Origin: Novosphingobium endophyticum
GTDB taxonomy: Bacteria > Pseudomonadota > Alphaproteobacteria > Sphingomonadales > Sphingomonadaceae
NCBI RefSeq assembly: GCF_014640675.1
Contig: NZ_BMHK01000008.1
Span: forward strand, 62,001 to 126,000
Direction of reading: 5' to 3'
DNA: 64,000 bases
Below the pieces are notes generated by a model. It did no database searches and had not been told where the DNA came from. It was given only the letters and a program-made list of their open reading frames with translations. The position numbers and the translations under genes are program-made. Shown piece by piece: positions 1 through 9,079 of the stretch (the stretch's first letter is position 1; each line of letters starts with the position of its first letter).

Positions 1-557
1 GCAGTTACAACCCGTTCGAGTCTGAGCAGGAGAGCAATTGCGGCAAACTGCTGGGCGACCTGACCGGCGCGGGCATTTCCTACGAACTGACCGAGAGTCC
101 CGAGCTTGAGCTTCGCATAGGCGAGCGGGCCGTGCCGATCGAAAGCTATGACTGGGACGACAAGACAGCCCGCGACGCGCAGCTCAAAGCCTGGCTGACC
201 AATGCGGGTTACGATTTCGACCAAGTCACTCCGACGCTCGGAAACGCCGTGATGATCAGTCTGACGCTGCTCGTATTCATGGCGCTGTCCGGCGCGACCT
301 ACGGGCCGGTCGCGGCGCTGTTGTCGGAAATGTTCCCGCCGCGCATCCGCTACAGCTCGATGTCCATTCCCTATCACATCGGCACCGGCTATTTCGGAGG
401 CTTCCTGCCGCTGATCTCAAGCTACATGGTCGCGAGCAGCGGCAATCATTATCAGGGCCTGTGGTACACGTGGGGCGTCGTGGCCTTCGCTCTGATCGTT
501 TCACTGTGGGGTCTGAAGGGCGGCCCGCCGCGCGATTTTGGTGAAGATGCTGCCTGA
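1..557 (+). CDS. MFS transporter, MHS-type, C-terminal part (5' truncated by window)
   Basis: The reading frame is open from base 3 and ends with TGA at 555-557, leaving 184 residues of a larger protein. The visible part has a hydrophilic stretch of about 70 residues. Hydrophobic segments follow, with the motif around LLSEMFPPRIRYSSMS and the glycine-rich YHIGTGYFGGFLP. These are typical of the metabolite:H+ symporter branch of the major facilitator superfamily (ProP/ShiA/KgtP relatives), which are inner-membrane proton-coupled uptake systems. The substrate cannot be told from this fragment. The long polar loop before the last helices is larger than usual for the family. The stop codon overlaps the start region of alr, so the two are probably co-transcribed. 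Confidence 0.8.
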   Translation, partial: SYNPFESEQESNCGKLLGDLTGAGISYELTESPELELRIGERAVPIESYDWDDKTARDAQLKAWLTNAGYDFDQVTPTLGNAVMISLTLLVFMALSGATYGPVAALLSEMFPPRIRYSSMSIPYHIGTGYFGGFLPLISSYMVASSGNHYQGLWYTWGVVAFALIVSLWGLKGGPPRDFGEDAA

Positions 558-1590
558 AGTACCCGAACCGCCGCTGCGGTTGTCGCTTGATCGCGATGCC
601 CTGACGTCCAACTGGCAGGCGCTCGACCGCCTCTCGGGAAAGGCCCGTGCCGGCGCGGCCGTGAAGGCGGACGCTTACGGGCTTGGCGCCCGCCTCGTCG
701 TTCCGTTGCTGCACCAGGCCGGTTGCCGGGATTTCTTCGTCGCGCATTGGACCGAGGCGGCGGAGTTACTGGACCTCGTGCCGGCCCCGTCGATCGCGGT
801 GCTGCACGGACTGCAATCAGCCGCCGATGCAGGCTATGCGATCGCCAGCGGGGTGAAACCGGTCATCAATTCGGCCGCACAGGCCCGGCGCTGGCTGGAC
901 GCGGGTGGCGGAGCCTGCGATCTCATGGTCGATACGGGCATCAACCGGCTCGGCGTGCCGATGAGCGAAATCGGTGACGAGGTGTTTGCGCGCCTCCGGG
1001 TCGATGTCCTGCATTCCCACCTCATCGCGGCGGAGGAGGACAGCCCGAACAATGCCCGCCAATGCCGCAAGTGGCGTGAGGCGCGCGCAGCAATTGCGCA
1101 CACTCGCGCCAGCCTGGCCAACAGCGCCGGAATCGCGCTGGGCAGCGACTATCATGGCGATCTGACCCGGCCGGGCATTGCGCTTTATGGCGGCGTTCCG
1201 CGTGCCGATATGGCGCACCTGATCCGTCAGGTGGTGAGCCCGCAGGCGATGATCATGCAGGTCCGCGATGTGGAGGCCGGCGAAGGCATCGGCTATAACG
1301 CGACCTTCACCGCGCCCGCGCGCATGCGCGTCGGCACGATCTCGCTCGGTTATGCGGATGGCTACCTGCGCTGCTGGTCGGGCAAGGGCACGTTCCGCGC
1401 TGGAGGGTATGAACTGCCCGTGCTGGGCCGGGTGAGCATGGACATGACGGTCGTGGACTTGAGCAATGCGCCCGGTCTCGGTGAAGGCGACTGGGTGACG
1501 GCGGATTACGCACTCGCGGAAGCGGCCACTGCGTCCGGCCTGTCTCAGTACGAGCTGCTGACCTTGCTTGGCGGCCGTTTCAGCCGCTGA
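538..1590 (+). CDS. alr: alanine racemase
   Basis: This PLP enzyme interconverts L- and D-alanine in the cytoplasm and supplies D-Ala for peptidoglycan. The PLP-binding lysine is K43 in AAVKADAYGLG. The second catalytic base is Y253 in GIGYNATF, followed by the usual SLGYADGY segment and the VSMDMT substrate-site motif near residue 300. The length of 350 residues is normal for the family. Three in-frame starts lie together: TTG at 538, GTG at 541 and ATG at 547. None has a strong ribosome-binding site, and all overlap the end of the MFS gene, which suggests translational coupling. phaR follows directly. Confidence 0.93.
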   Translation: MVKMLPEVPEPPLRLSLDRDALTSNWQALDRLSGKARAGAAVKADAYGLGARLVVPLLHQAGCRDFFVAHWTEAAELLDLVPAPSIAVLHGLQSAADAGYAIASGVKPVINSAAQARRWLDAGGGACDLMVDTGINRLGVPMSEIGDEVFARLRVDVLHSHLIAAEEDSPNNARQCRKWREARAAIAHTRASLANSAGIALGSDYHGDLTRPGIALYGGVPRADMAHLIRQVVSPQAMIMQVRDVEAGEGIGYNATFTAPARMRVGTISLGYADGYLRCWSGKGTFRAGGYELPVLGRVSMDMTVVDLSNAPGLGEGDWVTADYALAEAATASGLSQYELLTLLGGRFSR

Positions 1591-1610
1591 TCCCCGGCCC
1601 GCATCGACTT

Positions 1611-1624
1611 TTGCTGCGCAGCAA
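1611..1624. promoter_or_regulatory. perfect 14-bp palindrome, candidate PhaR autoregulatory operator
   Basis: TTGCTGCGCAGCAA is a perfect palindrome 64 bases upstream of the phaR ATG and just after alr. A GATAAT hexamer at 1640-1645 could be a -10 element, so the palindrome would sit near the -35 region. PhaR regulators are known to bind CTGC...GCAG half-sites and to repress their own gene, so autoregulation is a reasonable inference. Caution: the core TTGCTGCGCAGCA also occurs by chance inside proS near 3337-3349, so the motif alone is not specific. Confidence 0.45.
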
Positions 1625-1687
1625 TTTGTGTTGCGTTGCGATAATGCGGAGTGGTACCATACGCCCTGCTTGGACTGGGGATTGGTC

Positions 1688-2245
1688 ATGCCTGAAACAA
1701 CGTCGAACGACGACGACACCGTCATCATCAAGAAGTACGCCAACCGGCGGCTCTACAATACGCGCTCGTCGAGCTACATCACGCTCGATCATCTGGGGAA
1801 GATGACCCGCGAAGGCGTGAACTACAAAGTGCTGGACGCAAAGACCGGTACCGACATTACGCACACGATCCTGACGCAGATCATCATGGAAGAGGAATCC
1901 AACGGCGAGCAGATGCTGCCGGTGAGTTTCCTGCGCGAACTGATCAGCATGTACGGCAATTCGATGCAGTCGCTGATCCCGCACTACCTTGAGGCGTCGA
2001 TGGCAAACTTCCGCGCCAACCAGACGAAGCTCGCCAAGACGTTCGGAGACAGCCTGGGCAACAATCCGCTTGCCAAGCTGGCCGAACAGAACATCGCGAT
2101 GTTCAAGGCCGCCGCCTCCGCTTTCATGCCCGGCGCCGACAAGAACGAGGCCAAGCCGTCATCGCCGACCGAGAGCGACGACCTTTCCGCGCTGCGCGAA
2201 CAGATGGCCGAAATGCAGAAGAGGCTTGACGCGCTGGGCAAATAA
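1688..2245 (+). CDS. phaR: PHB/PHA synthesis regulator PhaR
   Basis: The 185-residue protein opens with the PHB accumulation regulatory DNA-binding domain (about residues 12-72, key motif IKKYANRRLYNT followed by YITLDHL). It continues with the second PHB-accumulation domain (SFLRELISMYGNSMQ and onward). It ends in a charged region that looks coiled (LREQMAEMQKRLDAL). PhaR proteins bind both polyhydroxyalkanoate granules and DNA, and repress phasin genes and their own gene. The frame is open upstream to 1568, but the conserved domain begins right after the ATG at 1688 and the upstream codons look non-coding. A palindromic candidate operator lies at 1611-1624. Confidence 0.93.
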   Translation: MPETTSNDDDTVIIKKYANRRLYNTRSSSYITLDHLGKMTREGVNYKVLDAKTGTDITHTILTQIIMEEESNGEQMLPVSFLRELISMYGNSMQSLIPHYLEASMANFRANQTKLAKTFGDSLGNNPLAKLAEQNIAMFKAAASAFMPGADKNEAKPSSPTESDDLSALREQMAEMQKRLDALGK

Positions 2246-2297
2246 GGGCCAGCGGGTGCGAACCAGCGGCGGCTCAACCGGCCGCCGTTTCGGATAG

Positions 2298-2318
2298 TGC
2301 GGCGGATGGTCCGCCGCA
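2298..2318. other. perfect hairpin in the phaR-proS gap
   Basis: TGCGGCGGA (2298-2306) and TCCGCCGCA (2310-2318) form a 9-bp perfect stem with a 3-base loop between phaR and proS. It has no T-run, so it is either a weak terminator for phaR or a leader hairpin for proS. It ends exactly at the TTG at 2319, which argues against that codon being the proS start. Confidence 0.55.
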
Positions 2319-2345
2319 TTGCACCATGTCAGGAAGATCGCACCC

Positions 2346-3884
2346 TTGTCCGCCATTCGCCACGCCCTCTCGACAAGCCGCGAGGACGATTTCGCCCAGT
2401 GGTACCAGGAAGTCATTTCCGAGGCCGAGATGGCCGAGGAATCAGGCGTCCGGGGCTGCATGGTCATCAAGCCCTGGGGCTATGGCATCTGGGAGCGTAT
2501 CCAGCGTCTGATGGATGACCGGATCAAGGCCGCGGGCGTTTCGAACTGCTATTTCCCGCTGTTCATTCCGCTTTCCTACTTCGCCAAGGAAGCCGAGCAC
2601 GTCGAAGGCTTCGCGAAGGAAATGGCGGTCGTCACGCACCACCGGCTCATCGCCGACGGCAAGGGCGGGCTGATACCCGACCCCGAAGCGAAGCTGGAAG
2701 AGCCGCTGATCGTGCGCCCCACCTCCGAGACGGTGATCGGCGCCGCCATGTCACGCTGGATCCAGTCCTGGCGCGACCTGCCGCTGCTCACCAACCAGTG
2801 GGCCAATGTCGTGCGCTGGGAAATGCGCACGCGGATGTTCCTGCGCACCAGCGAGTTCCTCTGGCAGGAGGGGCACACCGCCCATGCCGACCGCGACGAT
2901 GCGATGAACGAGACGCTGCGCGCGCTCGAAATGTACCGCGGCTTTGCCGAACAGGTGCTGGCGATGCCGGTGATCGCGGGTGAAAAGCCGGAGAACGAGC
3001 GGTTCCCCGGCGCGGTCGCGACCTATTCGATCGAAGCGATGATGCAGGACGGAAAGGCGCTCCAGGCCGGCACGTCGCATTACCTCGGAACCGGCTTCGC
3101 CGAAGCTTCGGGCATCCAGTACCAGGACCGGGAAGGCACGCAGCAATATGCGCACACCACCAGTTGGGGCGTCTCTACGCGGCTGATCGGCGGCCTGATC
3201 ATGACTCACGGCGACGACGACGGCCTGCGCGTGCCGCCGGCGGTCGCGCCGCACCAAATCGTGATCCTGCCGATGCTGCGCGAGAACGACGAGGACGAGG
3301 CTCTGCTGGCCTATTGCGAAGAGCTGCACGCGGCAATTGCTGCGCAGCATGCGCTGGGCGAACCGATCCGCGTCCTGCTCGACAAGCGGCCCGGCAAGGC
3401 CACGCAGAAGCGCTGGGCCTGGGTCAAGAAGGGCGCGCCGCTGATCCTCGAGATCGGCGGGCGCGATGCCGCTGGTGGACAGGTTTCCATGCTGCGCCGC
3501 GACCGGCTCTGGAACGACAAGGCCAAGGCGAACATTCAGGCAATGCCCAGGGAAGACTTCATCGCCCGCGCCGCCGCGGAACTGGGAGACATCCAGTCCT
3601 CGCTCTTCACCGAAGCCGAGGCGAAGCGGGACGCAAACATTGCCCGTGCCTCCAGCTTCGCTGAGGTCGAGGCGTTCTTCTCCGAGGACAAGCGCTATCC
3701 GGGCTGGGTGGAAGTCGAATGGGCGCGGCCGACCGGGGCCGAACTGGAACAGGTCGTGCAGAAGCTCAAGGCGCTCAAGCTGACCATGCGCAACATCCCG
3801 CTCGATGCCGAGCCGGTGGACGGTGACTGTATTTTCACAGGACGCCCCGCCGTTGAAAGGATATACGTCGCAAGGGCTTACTGA
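2346..3884 (+). CDS. proS: prolyl-tRNA synthetase, archaeal/eukaryote-like (type 3)
   Basis: This class II aminoacyl-tRNA synthetase charges tRNA-Pro with proline. The protein lacks the large editing insertion of typical bacterial ProRS. It has the compact core with RPTSETVI, motif 2 (MFLRTSEFLWQEGHTAHA), motif 3 (GVSTRLIGGLIMTHGDDDGL), an anticodon-binding domain, and a C-terminal extension ending in ...VARAY as in archaeal/eukaryotic enzymes. The frame is open from a TTG at 2319. I prefer the TTG at 2346 (512 residues) because AGGAAG at 2331-2336 is correctly spaced for it and the 2319 codon abuts a hairpin. Confidence 0.92.
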   Translation: MSAIRHALSTSREDDFAQWYQEVISEAEMAEESGVRGCMVIKPWGYGIWERIQRLMDDRIKAAGVSNCYFPLFIPLSYFAKEAEHVEGFAKEMAVVTHHRLIADGKGGLIPDPEAKLEEPLIVRPTSETVIGAAMSRWIQSWRDLPLLTNQWANVVRWEMRTRMFLRTSEFLWQEGHTAHADRDDAMNETLRALEMYRGFAEQVLAMPVIAGEKPENERFPGAVATYSIEAMMQDGKALQAGTSHYLGTGFAEASGIQYQDREGTQQYAHTTSWGVSTRLIGGLIMTHGDDDGLRVPPAVAPHQIVILPMLRENDEDEALLAYCEELHAAIAAQHALGEPIRVLLDKRPGKATQKRWAWVKKGAPLILEIGGRDAAGGQVSMLRRDRLWNDKAKANIQAMPREDFIARAAAELGDIQSSLFTEAEAKRDANIARASSFAEVEAFFSEDKRYPGWVEVEWARPTGAELEQVVQKLKALKLTMRNIPLDAEPVDGDCIFTGRPAVERIYVARAY

Positions 3885-3903
3885 AACGCAGGAGAAACAC
3901 TGC

Positions 3904-4488
3904 ATGCTGGGCGCGATCAGGCATAATCTCGGCAATCTGACAAACTTCGCGGGACGCGACGGGCGGTCCACGTTCTGGTTCTACGTCCTGTTCATTGTGA
4001 TCGTGCAGTTCGTGGCCGGCTTGCTGATCTCGTTGCCCATGATGGGCGGAGTAGCGCGCGATGCGTTCGACGCCGTGCGTCAGGGCGCATCGGAGGCCGA
4101 GCTTCAGAAACAGATGTTCGCGACCATGAGTGGAACGATGCGCACGACGATGATCCTTTCGATGGCCGTGGCCCTGATTTGCGCGCTTGGCCTCGTCGCC
4201 GCATTTGTGCGGCGCCTGCACGATTCCAACCGGCCGGGCTGGATCGCGGCTATTCCGTTCCTGCTCGTGCTGGCCGCGCAATCGATCTCCATGGCGAACA
4301 TGGACGCGGTGTTTGAGGCGATGGCGAGCATGGATGCATCCAATCCGGCGGCGGCTCTGGAGGCTCAGCAGCCGCTGCTTGCGGCCAGCGCCCTATCCTG
4401 GATCGGGTATCTGATCGTCATCGTCTTCGGCGTCTGGCCTTCGAGCGACGGCGACAATCGCTACGGACCCGAGCCGGACCACCTCTGA
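3904..4488 (+). CDS. DUF805 inner-membrane protein
   Basis: The 194-residue protein has an N-terminal FAGRDGRSTFWFY segment and several hydrophobic helices (about residues 24-45, 80-100, 113-127 and 160-178). It carries the DUF805 hallmarks RRLHDSNRPGW (about residues 101-111) and NRYGP near the C-terminus. The family is widespread, membrane-bound and of unknown function. The ATG at 3904 is preceded by AGGAG at 3890-3894, which fixes the start although the frame is open back to 3805. It lies 19 bases after proS and may be co-transcribed with it. Confidence 0.85.
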   Translation: MLGAIRHNLGNLTNFAGRDGRSTFWFYVLFIVIVQFVAGLLISLPMMGGVARDAFDAVRQGASEAELQKQMFATMSGTMRTTMILSMAVALICALGLVAAFVRRLHDSNRPGWIAAIPFLLVLAAQSISMANMDAVFEAMASMDASNPAAALEAQQPLLAASALSWIGYLIVIVFGVWPSSDGDNRYGPEPDHL

Positions 4489-4538
4489 CGCCCCGCGCGC
4501 CATTGCAATAAGGCGCGTTCGGCCCCATTGCAGGGGCC

Positions 4539-6806
4539 ATGCCTCCCAAGAACCGGCCCGCGCCCGGCCTGCCGACGCGCAAGCAGATCCTCGACTTCAT
4601 CCAGAACTCGCCGGAACCCGCCGGCAAGCGCGAGATCGCGCGCGAGTTCGCCCTGAAAGGGCAGGAAAAAATCCAGCTAAAAGCCCTGCTCAAGGACATG
4701 GCCGAGGAAGGCCTGATCGACGGCAAGCGCACCGCATTCCACAAGATGGGCGGCCTGCCCAAGGTCACGGTGCTGCGGGTCATCGAGATCGATGAGGGCG
4801 AGGCGATCGCCGTTCCGGACACCTGGCAGCCCGACGATGCCACGCCGCCGCCGCGCATCCGGCTTGTCGAGAAGGGCCGGGGCAGTGCTCTCAAGAAGGG
4901 AGACCGCGTGCTTTCGCGGACCGAGGAGAGCAATACCGGTTGGCGCGCGTGGCCGATGAAAAAGCTGACGCTGCGCTCCGAACAGCTCCTCGGCGTGGTG
5001 GAGGTCGACGGCGCGGGCAAACCCTGGCTGGCCCCGGTCGACAAGCGCATCCGCAATTCCTCGCCGATTTCCGATCTTGGAGGGGCCGAGGCCGGCGAAC
5101 TGGTGCTGGCCGAACCGATCGGCCGATCAGCGCGGGCTTCGGTCAAGGTTACCGAAGTGCTGGGGGAACCGCTCGCGCCCAAGGCCTTCAGCCTGATCGC
5201 CATCCACAAGCACGGCATTCCCAACGTCTTCTCCGAAGAGACGCTCGACGAGGCCGAGCGTGCCGCGAAGCTTCCGCTCAGCGCGGACAAGCGCGAGGAT
5301 CTGCGGCACTTGCCCATCGTCGCGATCGACCCGTCGGATGCGCGTGACCATGACGATGCGATCTGGGCCGAGCCGGACGGGGAAGGGGGCTTCAAGGCGC
5401 TCGTCGCGATTGCGGACGTCTCGTTCTACGTTCGTCCCGGCGGAGCGATCGACAGCGAGGCACGTCGACGCGGCAATTCGGTCTATTTCCCCGACCGCGT
5501 GGTGCCGATGCTGCCCGAAGTACTCAGCGCGGACGTCTGCTCGCTGCGCGCCGGCGAGGACCGGGCGGCCATGGCCTGTCATCTGCGTATAGACGGCGAG
5601 GGGAGGGTAACGGACTGGCGCTTCACCCGGGCGATCGTGCGGATTTCGGAAGTGATCGCGTATGAGGATGCCCAGGCGCGGATAGACGCTGGCGGCGAAG
5701 CCTCCTCCATCGACGGTCTCCGGAACCTGTGGGCTTGCTGGAAAGCTCTCGCCGCCGCGCGTTACAAGCGCGATCCTCTGGAACTGGAGCTGCCCGAACG
5801 GCGCGTGAAGCTAGACGATCAAGGACGCATCACCGAAATCGCGATCCGCGAACGGCTCGACGCGCACCGCGTGGTCGAGGATTTCATGATCGCCGCCAAT
5901 GTCGCCGCCGCCAAGGCGCTGGAAGCGAAAGTCGCGCCGGTCGTCTACCGCGTCCATGAGACACCGAGCCGGGAGAAACTGGTCGCGCTGAAGGACTACC
6001 TCGCCACGTTCGGAAAGAAGCTGGCTCTGGGGCAGGTCATCACGCCGGGCCTGTTCAACCGCATGCTCAAGGACATCGCCGACGAGTCGGAAAAGGCGCT
6101 CATCATGGAAGCCGTGCTGCGCAGCCAGACGCAGGCCTACTACGGCCCGCGCAACGAGGGGCACTTCGGCCTCGCTCTAGGCTCTTACGCGCACTTCACC
6201 TCGCCGATCCGACGCTATGCCGACCTGCTGGTCCACCGCGCGCTCGTCGATGCCTATGGGCTCGAGCAGCCGAAACCCACAGGCGACATCCCGCCCGCAT
6301 CAGGCCTTTCCGAACGCGACCGGGATGATCTCGGCCGCATCAGCGAGGCCATTTCGTCGGCCGAGCGCCGGGCGATGGAAGCCGAGCGCGAAACGATCGA
6401 CCGCTACGTCGCGGCATGGCTGTCCTCACGCGTCGGGGAGGTGTTCGAAACGCGCATCACCGGCGTGCAGAAGTTCGGCTTTTTCGCGACCATCATCGCT
6501 CTTGGCGGCGACGGCCTGGTGCCGGTCTCCACGCTGGGCGACGAGCGCTTTGCCTACGATGAAAAGGCGCATGTCCTCGAAGGGGAAGACAGCGGCACCA
6601 GCTATGCGATCGGCCAGATTCTGCGCCTGCGTCTGGCAGAGGCCAACCCGCTCACCGGCGCGCTGAAGTTCGAGCTGGAGGAGGGCGGCTCCGGCCGCGT
6701 CGAACCGCGCGGCAAACCAGTCCCCCTGAAAAAGCGCGGCAAGCATCTCGCCGGAAAACGCGGGCGTCCCGTGAACATCCGCCATCAGGGCAGGAAAAAA
6801 CGGTAG
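4539..6806 (+). CDS. rnr: ribonuclease R (RNB-family 3'-5' exoribonuclease)
   Basis: At 755 residues this is a full-length RNase R, which degrades structured RNA 3' to 5' in the cytoplasm. An N-terminal winged-helix region (residues about 10-65, TRKQILDFIQNSP) precedes the cold-shock-like part. The RNB catalytic domain starts near residue 262 with IDPSDARDHDDAIW, the aspartate cluster that binds Mg2+. HFTSPIRRYADLLVHRAL lies near residue 552. An S1 RNA-binding domain (VFETRITGVQKFGFFA) occupies about residues 631-708, followed by a lysine/arginine-rich tail. The gene stands 50 bases after the DUF805 gene and is followed by an intergenic repeat. Confidence 0.95.
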   Translation: MPPKNRPAPGLPTRKQILDFIQNSPEPAGKREIAREFALKGQEKIQLKALLKDMAEEGLIDGKRTAFHKMGGLPKVTVLRVIEIDEGEAIAVPDTWQPDDATPPPRIRLVEKGRGSALKKGDRVLSRTEESNTGWRAWPMKKLTLRSEQLLGVVEVDGAGKPWLAPVDKRIRNSSPISDLGGAEAGELVLAEPIGRSARASVKVTEVLGEPLAPKAFSLIAIHKHGIPNVFSEETLDEAERAAKLPLSADKREDLRHLPIVAIDPSDARDHDDAIWAEPDGEGGFKALVAIADVSFYVRPGGAIDSEARRRGNSVYFPDRVVPMLPEVLSADVCSLRAGEDRAAMACHLRIDGEGRVTDWRFTRAIVRISEVIAYEDAQARIDAGGEASSIDGLRNLWACWKALAAARYKRDPLELELPERRVKLDDQGRITEIAIRERLDAHRVVEDFMIAANVAAAKALEAKVAPVVYRVHETPSREKLVALKDYLATFGKKLALGQVITPGLFNRMLKDIADESEKALIMEAVLRSQTQAYYGPRNEGHFGLALGSYAHFTSPIRRYADLLVHRALVDAYGLEQPKPTGDIPPASGLSERDRDDLGRISEAISSAERRAMEAERETIDRYVAAWLSSRVGEVFETRITGVQKFGFFATIIALGGDGLVPVSTLGDERFAYDEKAHVLEGEDSGTSYAIGQILRLRLAEANPLTGALKFELEEGGSGRVEPRGKPVPLKKRGKHLAGKRGRPVNIRHQGRKKR

Positions 6807-6955
6807 GCCAGCTCAATCGTTCCGCGACAGGAACGGTACAAGCGGCTGGACCGCGTGGACAAATTCGGCACGGCGCTCATCGGTAGCATTTTCAGGGTGT
6901 TGATCCGAAAGCGGGCTTACCGGACCCGCCAAATTGCGGACGTTGCGTAAAAAGC

Positions 6956-7035
6956 CCACCCCCAACCCCTCCCGCCTGCGGGAAGGGTGCGAGACTTGGC
7001 GAGCCGTCAGGCGAGCGTAGCCGCAGCCGGGTGGG
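6956..7035. repeat. REP-like intergenic palindromic element
   Basis: Within the 330-base gap between rnr and the stress protein lies an 80-base element. It is bounded by the complementary ends CCCACCC (6956-6962) and GGGTGGG (7029-7035). Inside is a hairpin, CCCTCCCGC (6967-6975) with GCGGGAAGGG (6978-6987), paired except for one bulged A. Similar CCCACCCC...CTCCCGC...GGGAGGG elements are familiar between genes in sphingomonad genomes. Only one copy is visible here, so its repeat nature is from general knowledge. It may act as a bidirectional terminator for the convergent genes. The rest of the gap (6807-6955, 7036-7136) shows only a weak 6-bp hairpin at 6818-6835. Confidence 0.6.
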
Positions 7036-7136
7036 CATCCGCAACGACCGCTCCCCCCAACCTTTCGGTCATTCGGTCAACCAAGTTGTCATCTTGATAG
7101 CGCACGATCCTTGACGTCGGAATCTGTCCGCGCCGC

Positions 7137-7595
7137 CTAGCTCAGGCGTTCGATCGCAGCCGGGTCCAGCGTGCCGGGGATCACGAAGACGGGGCAGGAC
7201 ATCTGACCGATACCCGCACCGGTGAAGTGCGCGACCAGCGGTCCCGGTCCTCCTTCCTTCGCGGCGCCGAGCACGAGCGCCGAAACCTCCGGATGCTCCT
7301 TCAGGTACTGGCGCACCACCTTCACGTCTTCGCCCATTCTTACGGCGATCACCGGCATTTTCGCGCCCTGGGACAGAAGATTGCCCGCGGCGGCCGTGAC
7401 CAGGGTTTCGGCCCGTGCGCGGGCCTCTTCCTCGATCGTGGCTTGCACGCCGGCGAAGGCATTGAAAGGCTGGGACGGCACCAGTGCCAGCAGGTGCAGC
7501 GACCCGCCGGTCTTGGCGGCGCGACGTGCGGCGAACTGCAGGGCAACCAGCGCTTCCTCGGTTTCATCGACGATTACTAGATAGACGCGCATCAT
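7137..7595 (-). CDS. universal stress protein (UspA family)
   Basis: The 152-residue single-domain protein has the Usp Rossmann-like fold: an N-terminal beta strand with an acidic residue ([19 protein letters not shown]), a long helix, and [13 protein letters not shown]...[14 protein letters not shown] at the C-terminal nucleotide-binding loop. The strict GxxGx9G(S/T) ATP motif is not seen, so ATP binding is doubtful. Usp proteins are cytoplasmic and raise survival under stress by varied mechanisms. Two adjacent ATG codons exist at the start (7595 and 7592). The gene is divergent from pdhC across a 160-base gap. Confidence 0.85.
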   Translation of the reverse strand: MMRVYLVIVDETEEALVALQFAARRAAKTGGSLHLLALVPSQPFNAFAGVQATIEEEARARAETLVTAAAGNLLSQGAKMPVIAVRMGEDVKVVRQYLKEHPEVSALVLGAAKEGGPGPLVAHFTGAGIGQMSCPVFVIPGTLDPAAIERLS

Positions 7596-7755
7596 GTTCC
7601 TCTCGTCGGCGGCTTATCGGGCCATTCGATGGCCGGCGCAAGCATCGGGAATGCGAAAAAGGGACGCCAAGGCGCTTGTCTGGCGGCTTCAAGTTGTTCA
7701 AGGAGAGGGCGATCCAAAAACCTCCCCCACGATAGCAAGGGACCATAACACTTCC

Positions 7756-9078
7756 ATGCCCATCGAGATCAAGATGCCCGCGCTTTCCCCAACCATGGAA
7801 GAAGGGAAGCTGGCGAAATGGCTGGTGAAGGAAGGTGATGCCGTCAGTTCCGGCGACATCATGGCCGAGATCGAGACGGACAAGGCGACGATGGAATTCG
7901 AAGCCGTCGACGAGGGGACCATCGGAAAGATCACTGTTTCCGAAGGGACCGAGGGCGTGAAAGTTGGCACCGTAATCGCGTTGCTCGCCGGCGAGGACGA
8001 AGATGCCTCGGTCGTCGCGGAAACCTCCGCCCCCGAAAAGCCCAAAGCCGAGGCGCCGAAACCCGAGAAAGCCGCCGAGGAATCCAAGGCTCCCAAATCC
8101 GCGCCGGCACCTGCTCCGGCCGCTCCACAAACCACAAGCTCGAAGGAAGGCCGCGTGATTGCATCTCCGCTTGCCAAGCGCCTCGCCGCCGCAAAGGGCG
8201 TCGATATTGAAGGCCTGACCGGATCGGGTCCGGGCGGCCGCATCGTCAAGGCCGACGTCGAGGCCGCCCAACCCGGCACCGCGAAACCGAAGGCCGCCGC
8301 TCCCGTGGCCGCCAATGACGCAGCGCCGGCCAAGCCCGCCACGGTCGAAATGGCGGACGAAACCCGCGCGCTGCTGGACGATCGCATTCCGCACACGGTC
8401 GAAAAGCTTTCGGGCATGCGCAAGACCATCGCCCGCCGCCTCACCCAGTCGATGCAGGAAGCACCGCACATCTACCTCACGGTGGACGTCCGGCTCGACA
8501 AGCTGATGTCGATGCGCGCCGAACTCAACGCCGCGCTTGCAAAGCAGGGCGTGAAGGTCTCGGTCAACGACATGCTGATCAAGGCGTTGGGCAAGGCGCT
8601 GATCGACGTGCCGGATTGCAACGTGACTTTCGCCGGGAACGAGCTGATCCGGTACGAACGTGCCGACGTTTCCGTCGCGGTTTCGATCCCGAACGGGCTG
8701 ATCACGCCGATCGTGCAGGATGCGAACGGCAAGTCCTTGTCGCAGATCGCGAATGCCACCAAGGACCTTGGCAAGCGCGCCAAGGAAGGCAAGCTCAAGC
8801 CGGAAGAATACCAGGGCGGCACCGCCTCCATCTCCAATATGGGCATGATGGGGATCAAACAGTTCACCGCGGTCATCAATCCACCGCAGTCGACCATCCT
8901 CGCCATTGGCGCGGGCGAAAAGCGTCCCTGGGTCATGCCGGACGGCTCGCTGGGCGTGGCGACGGTCATGAGCGCGACCGGCAGCTTCGATCACCGCGCG
9001 GTGGACGGTGCAGACGGCGCGCGGCTGATGGCAGCGTTCAAGGAATACGTGGAGAGCCCGCTGGGTATGGTTGCCTGA
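7756..9078 (+). CDS. pdhC: pyruvate dehydrogenase E2, dihydrolipoamide acetyltransferase
   Basis: This is the 440-residue core subunit of the pyruvate dehydrogenase complex, which moves the acetyl group to CoA. It has one lipoyl domain with the lipoylated lysine K43 (IETDKATME), then an Ala/Pro/Lys-rich linker. A peripheral-subunit-binding domain ([22 protein letters not shown]) and a C-terminal catalytic domain ending in [11 protein letters not shown] (catalytic H413, D417) follow. The ATG at 7756 starts the conserved [17 protein letters not shown]. The frame is open back to 7594 but the extra codons do not look coding. E1 genes are not adjacent. A thioesterase gene and the E3 gene follow on the same strand. 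Confidence 0.95.
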   Translation: MPIEIKMPALSPTMEEGKLAKWLVKEGDAVSSGDIMAEIETDKATMEFEAVDEGTIGKITVSEGTEGVKVGTVIALLAGEDEDASVVAETSAPEKPKAEAPKPEKAAEESKAPKSAPAPAPAAPQTTSSKEGRVIASPLAKRLAAAKGVDIEGLTGSGPGGRIVKADVEAAQPGTAKPKAAAPVAANDAAPAKPATVEMADETRALLDDRIPHTVEKLSGMRKTIARRLTQSMQEAPHIYLTVDVRLDKLMSMRAELNAALAKQGVKVSVNDMLIKALGKALIDVPDCNVTFAGNELIRYERADVSVAVSIPNGLITPIVQDANGKSLSQIANATKDLGKRAKEGKLKPEEYQGGTASISNMGMMGIKQFTAVINPPQSTILAIGAGEKRPWVMPDGSLGVATVMSATGSFDHRAVDGADGARLMAAFKEYVESPLGMVA

Positions 9079-9079
9079 G

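Noticed and set aside
2319..2345. TTG at 2319 as the proS start
   Set aside because: It abuts a hairpin and has no ribosome-binding site, whereas TTG 2346 has AGGAAG at the right spacing.
3337..3349. TTGCTGCGCAGCA inside proS as another PhaR site
   Set aside because: It lies in the middle of a conserved coding region and is best explained by codon choice.
7594..7755. N-terminal extension of pdhC
   Set aside because: The E2 lipoyl domain always begins close to the start, and [14 protein letters not shown] at 7756 fits. The upstream part overlaps the divergent stress-protein start.
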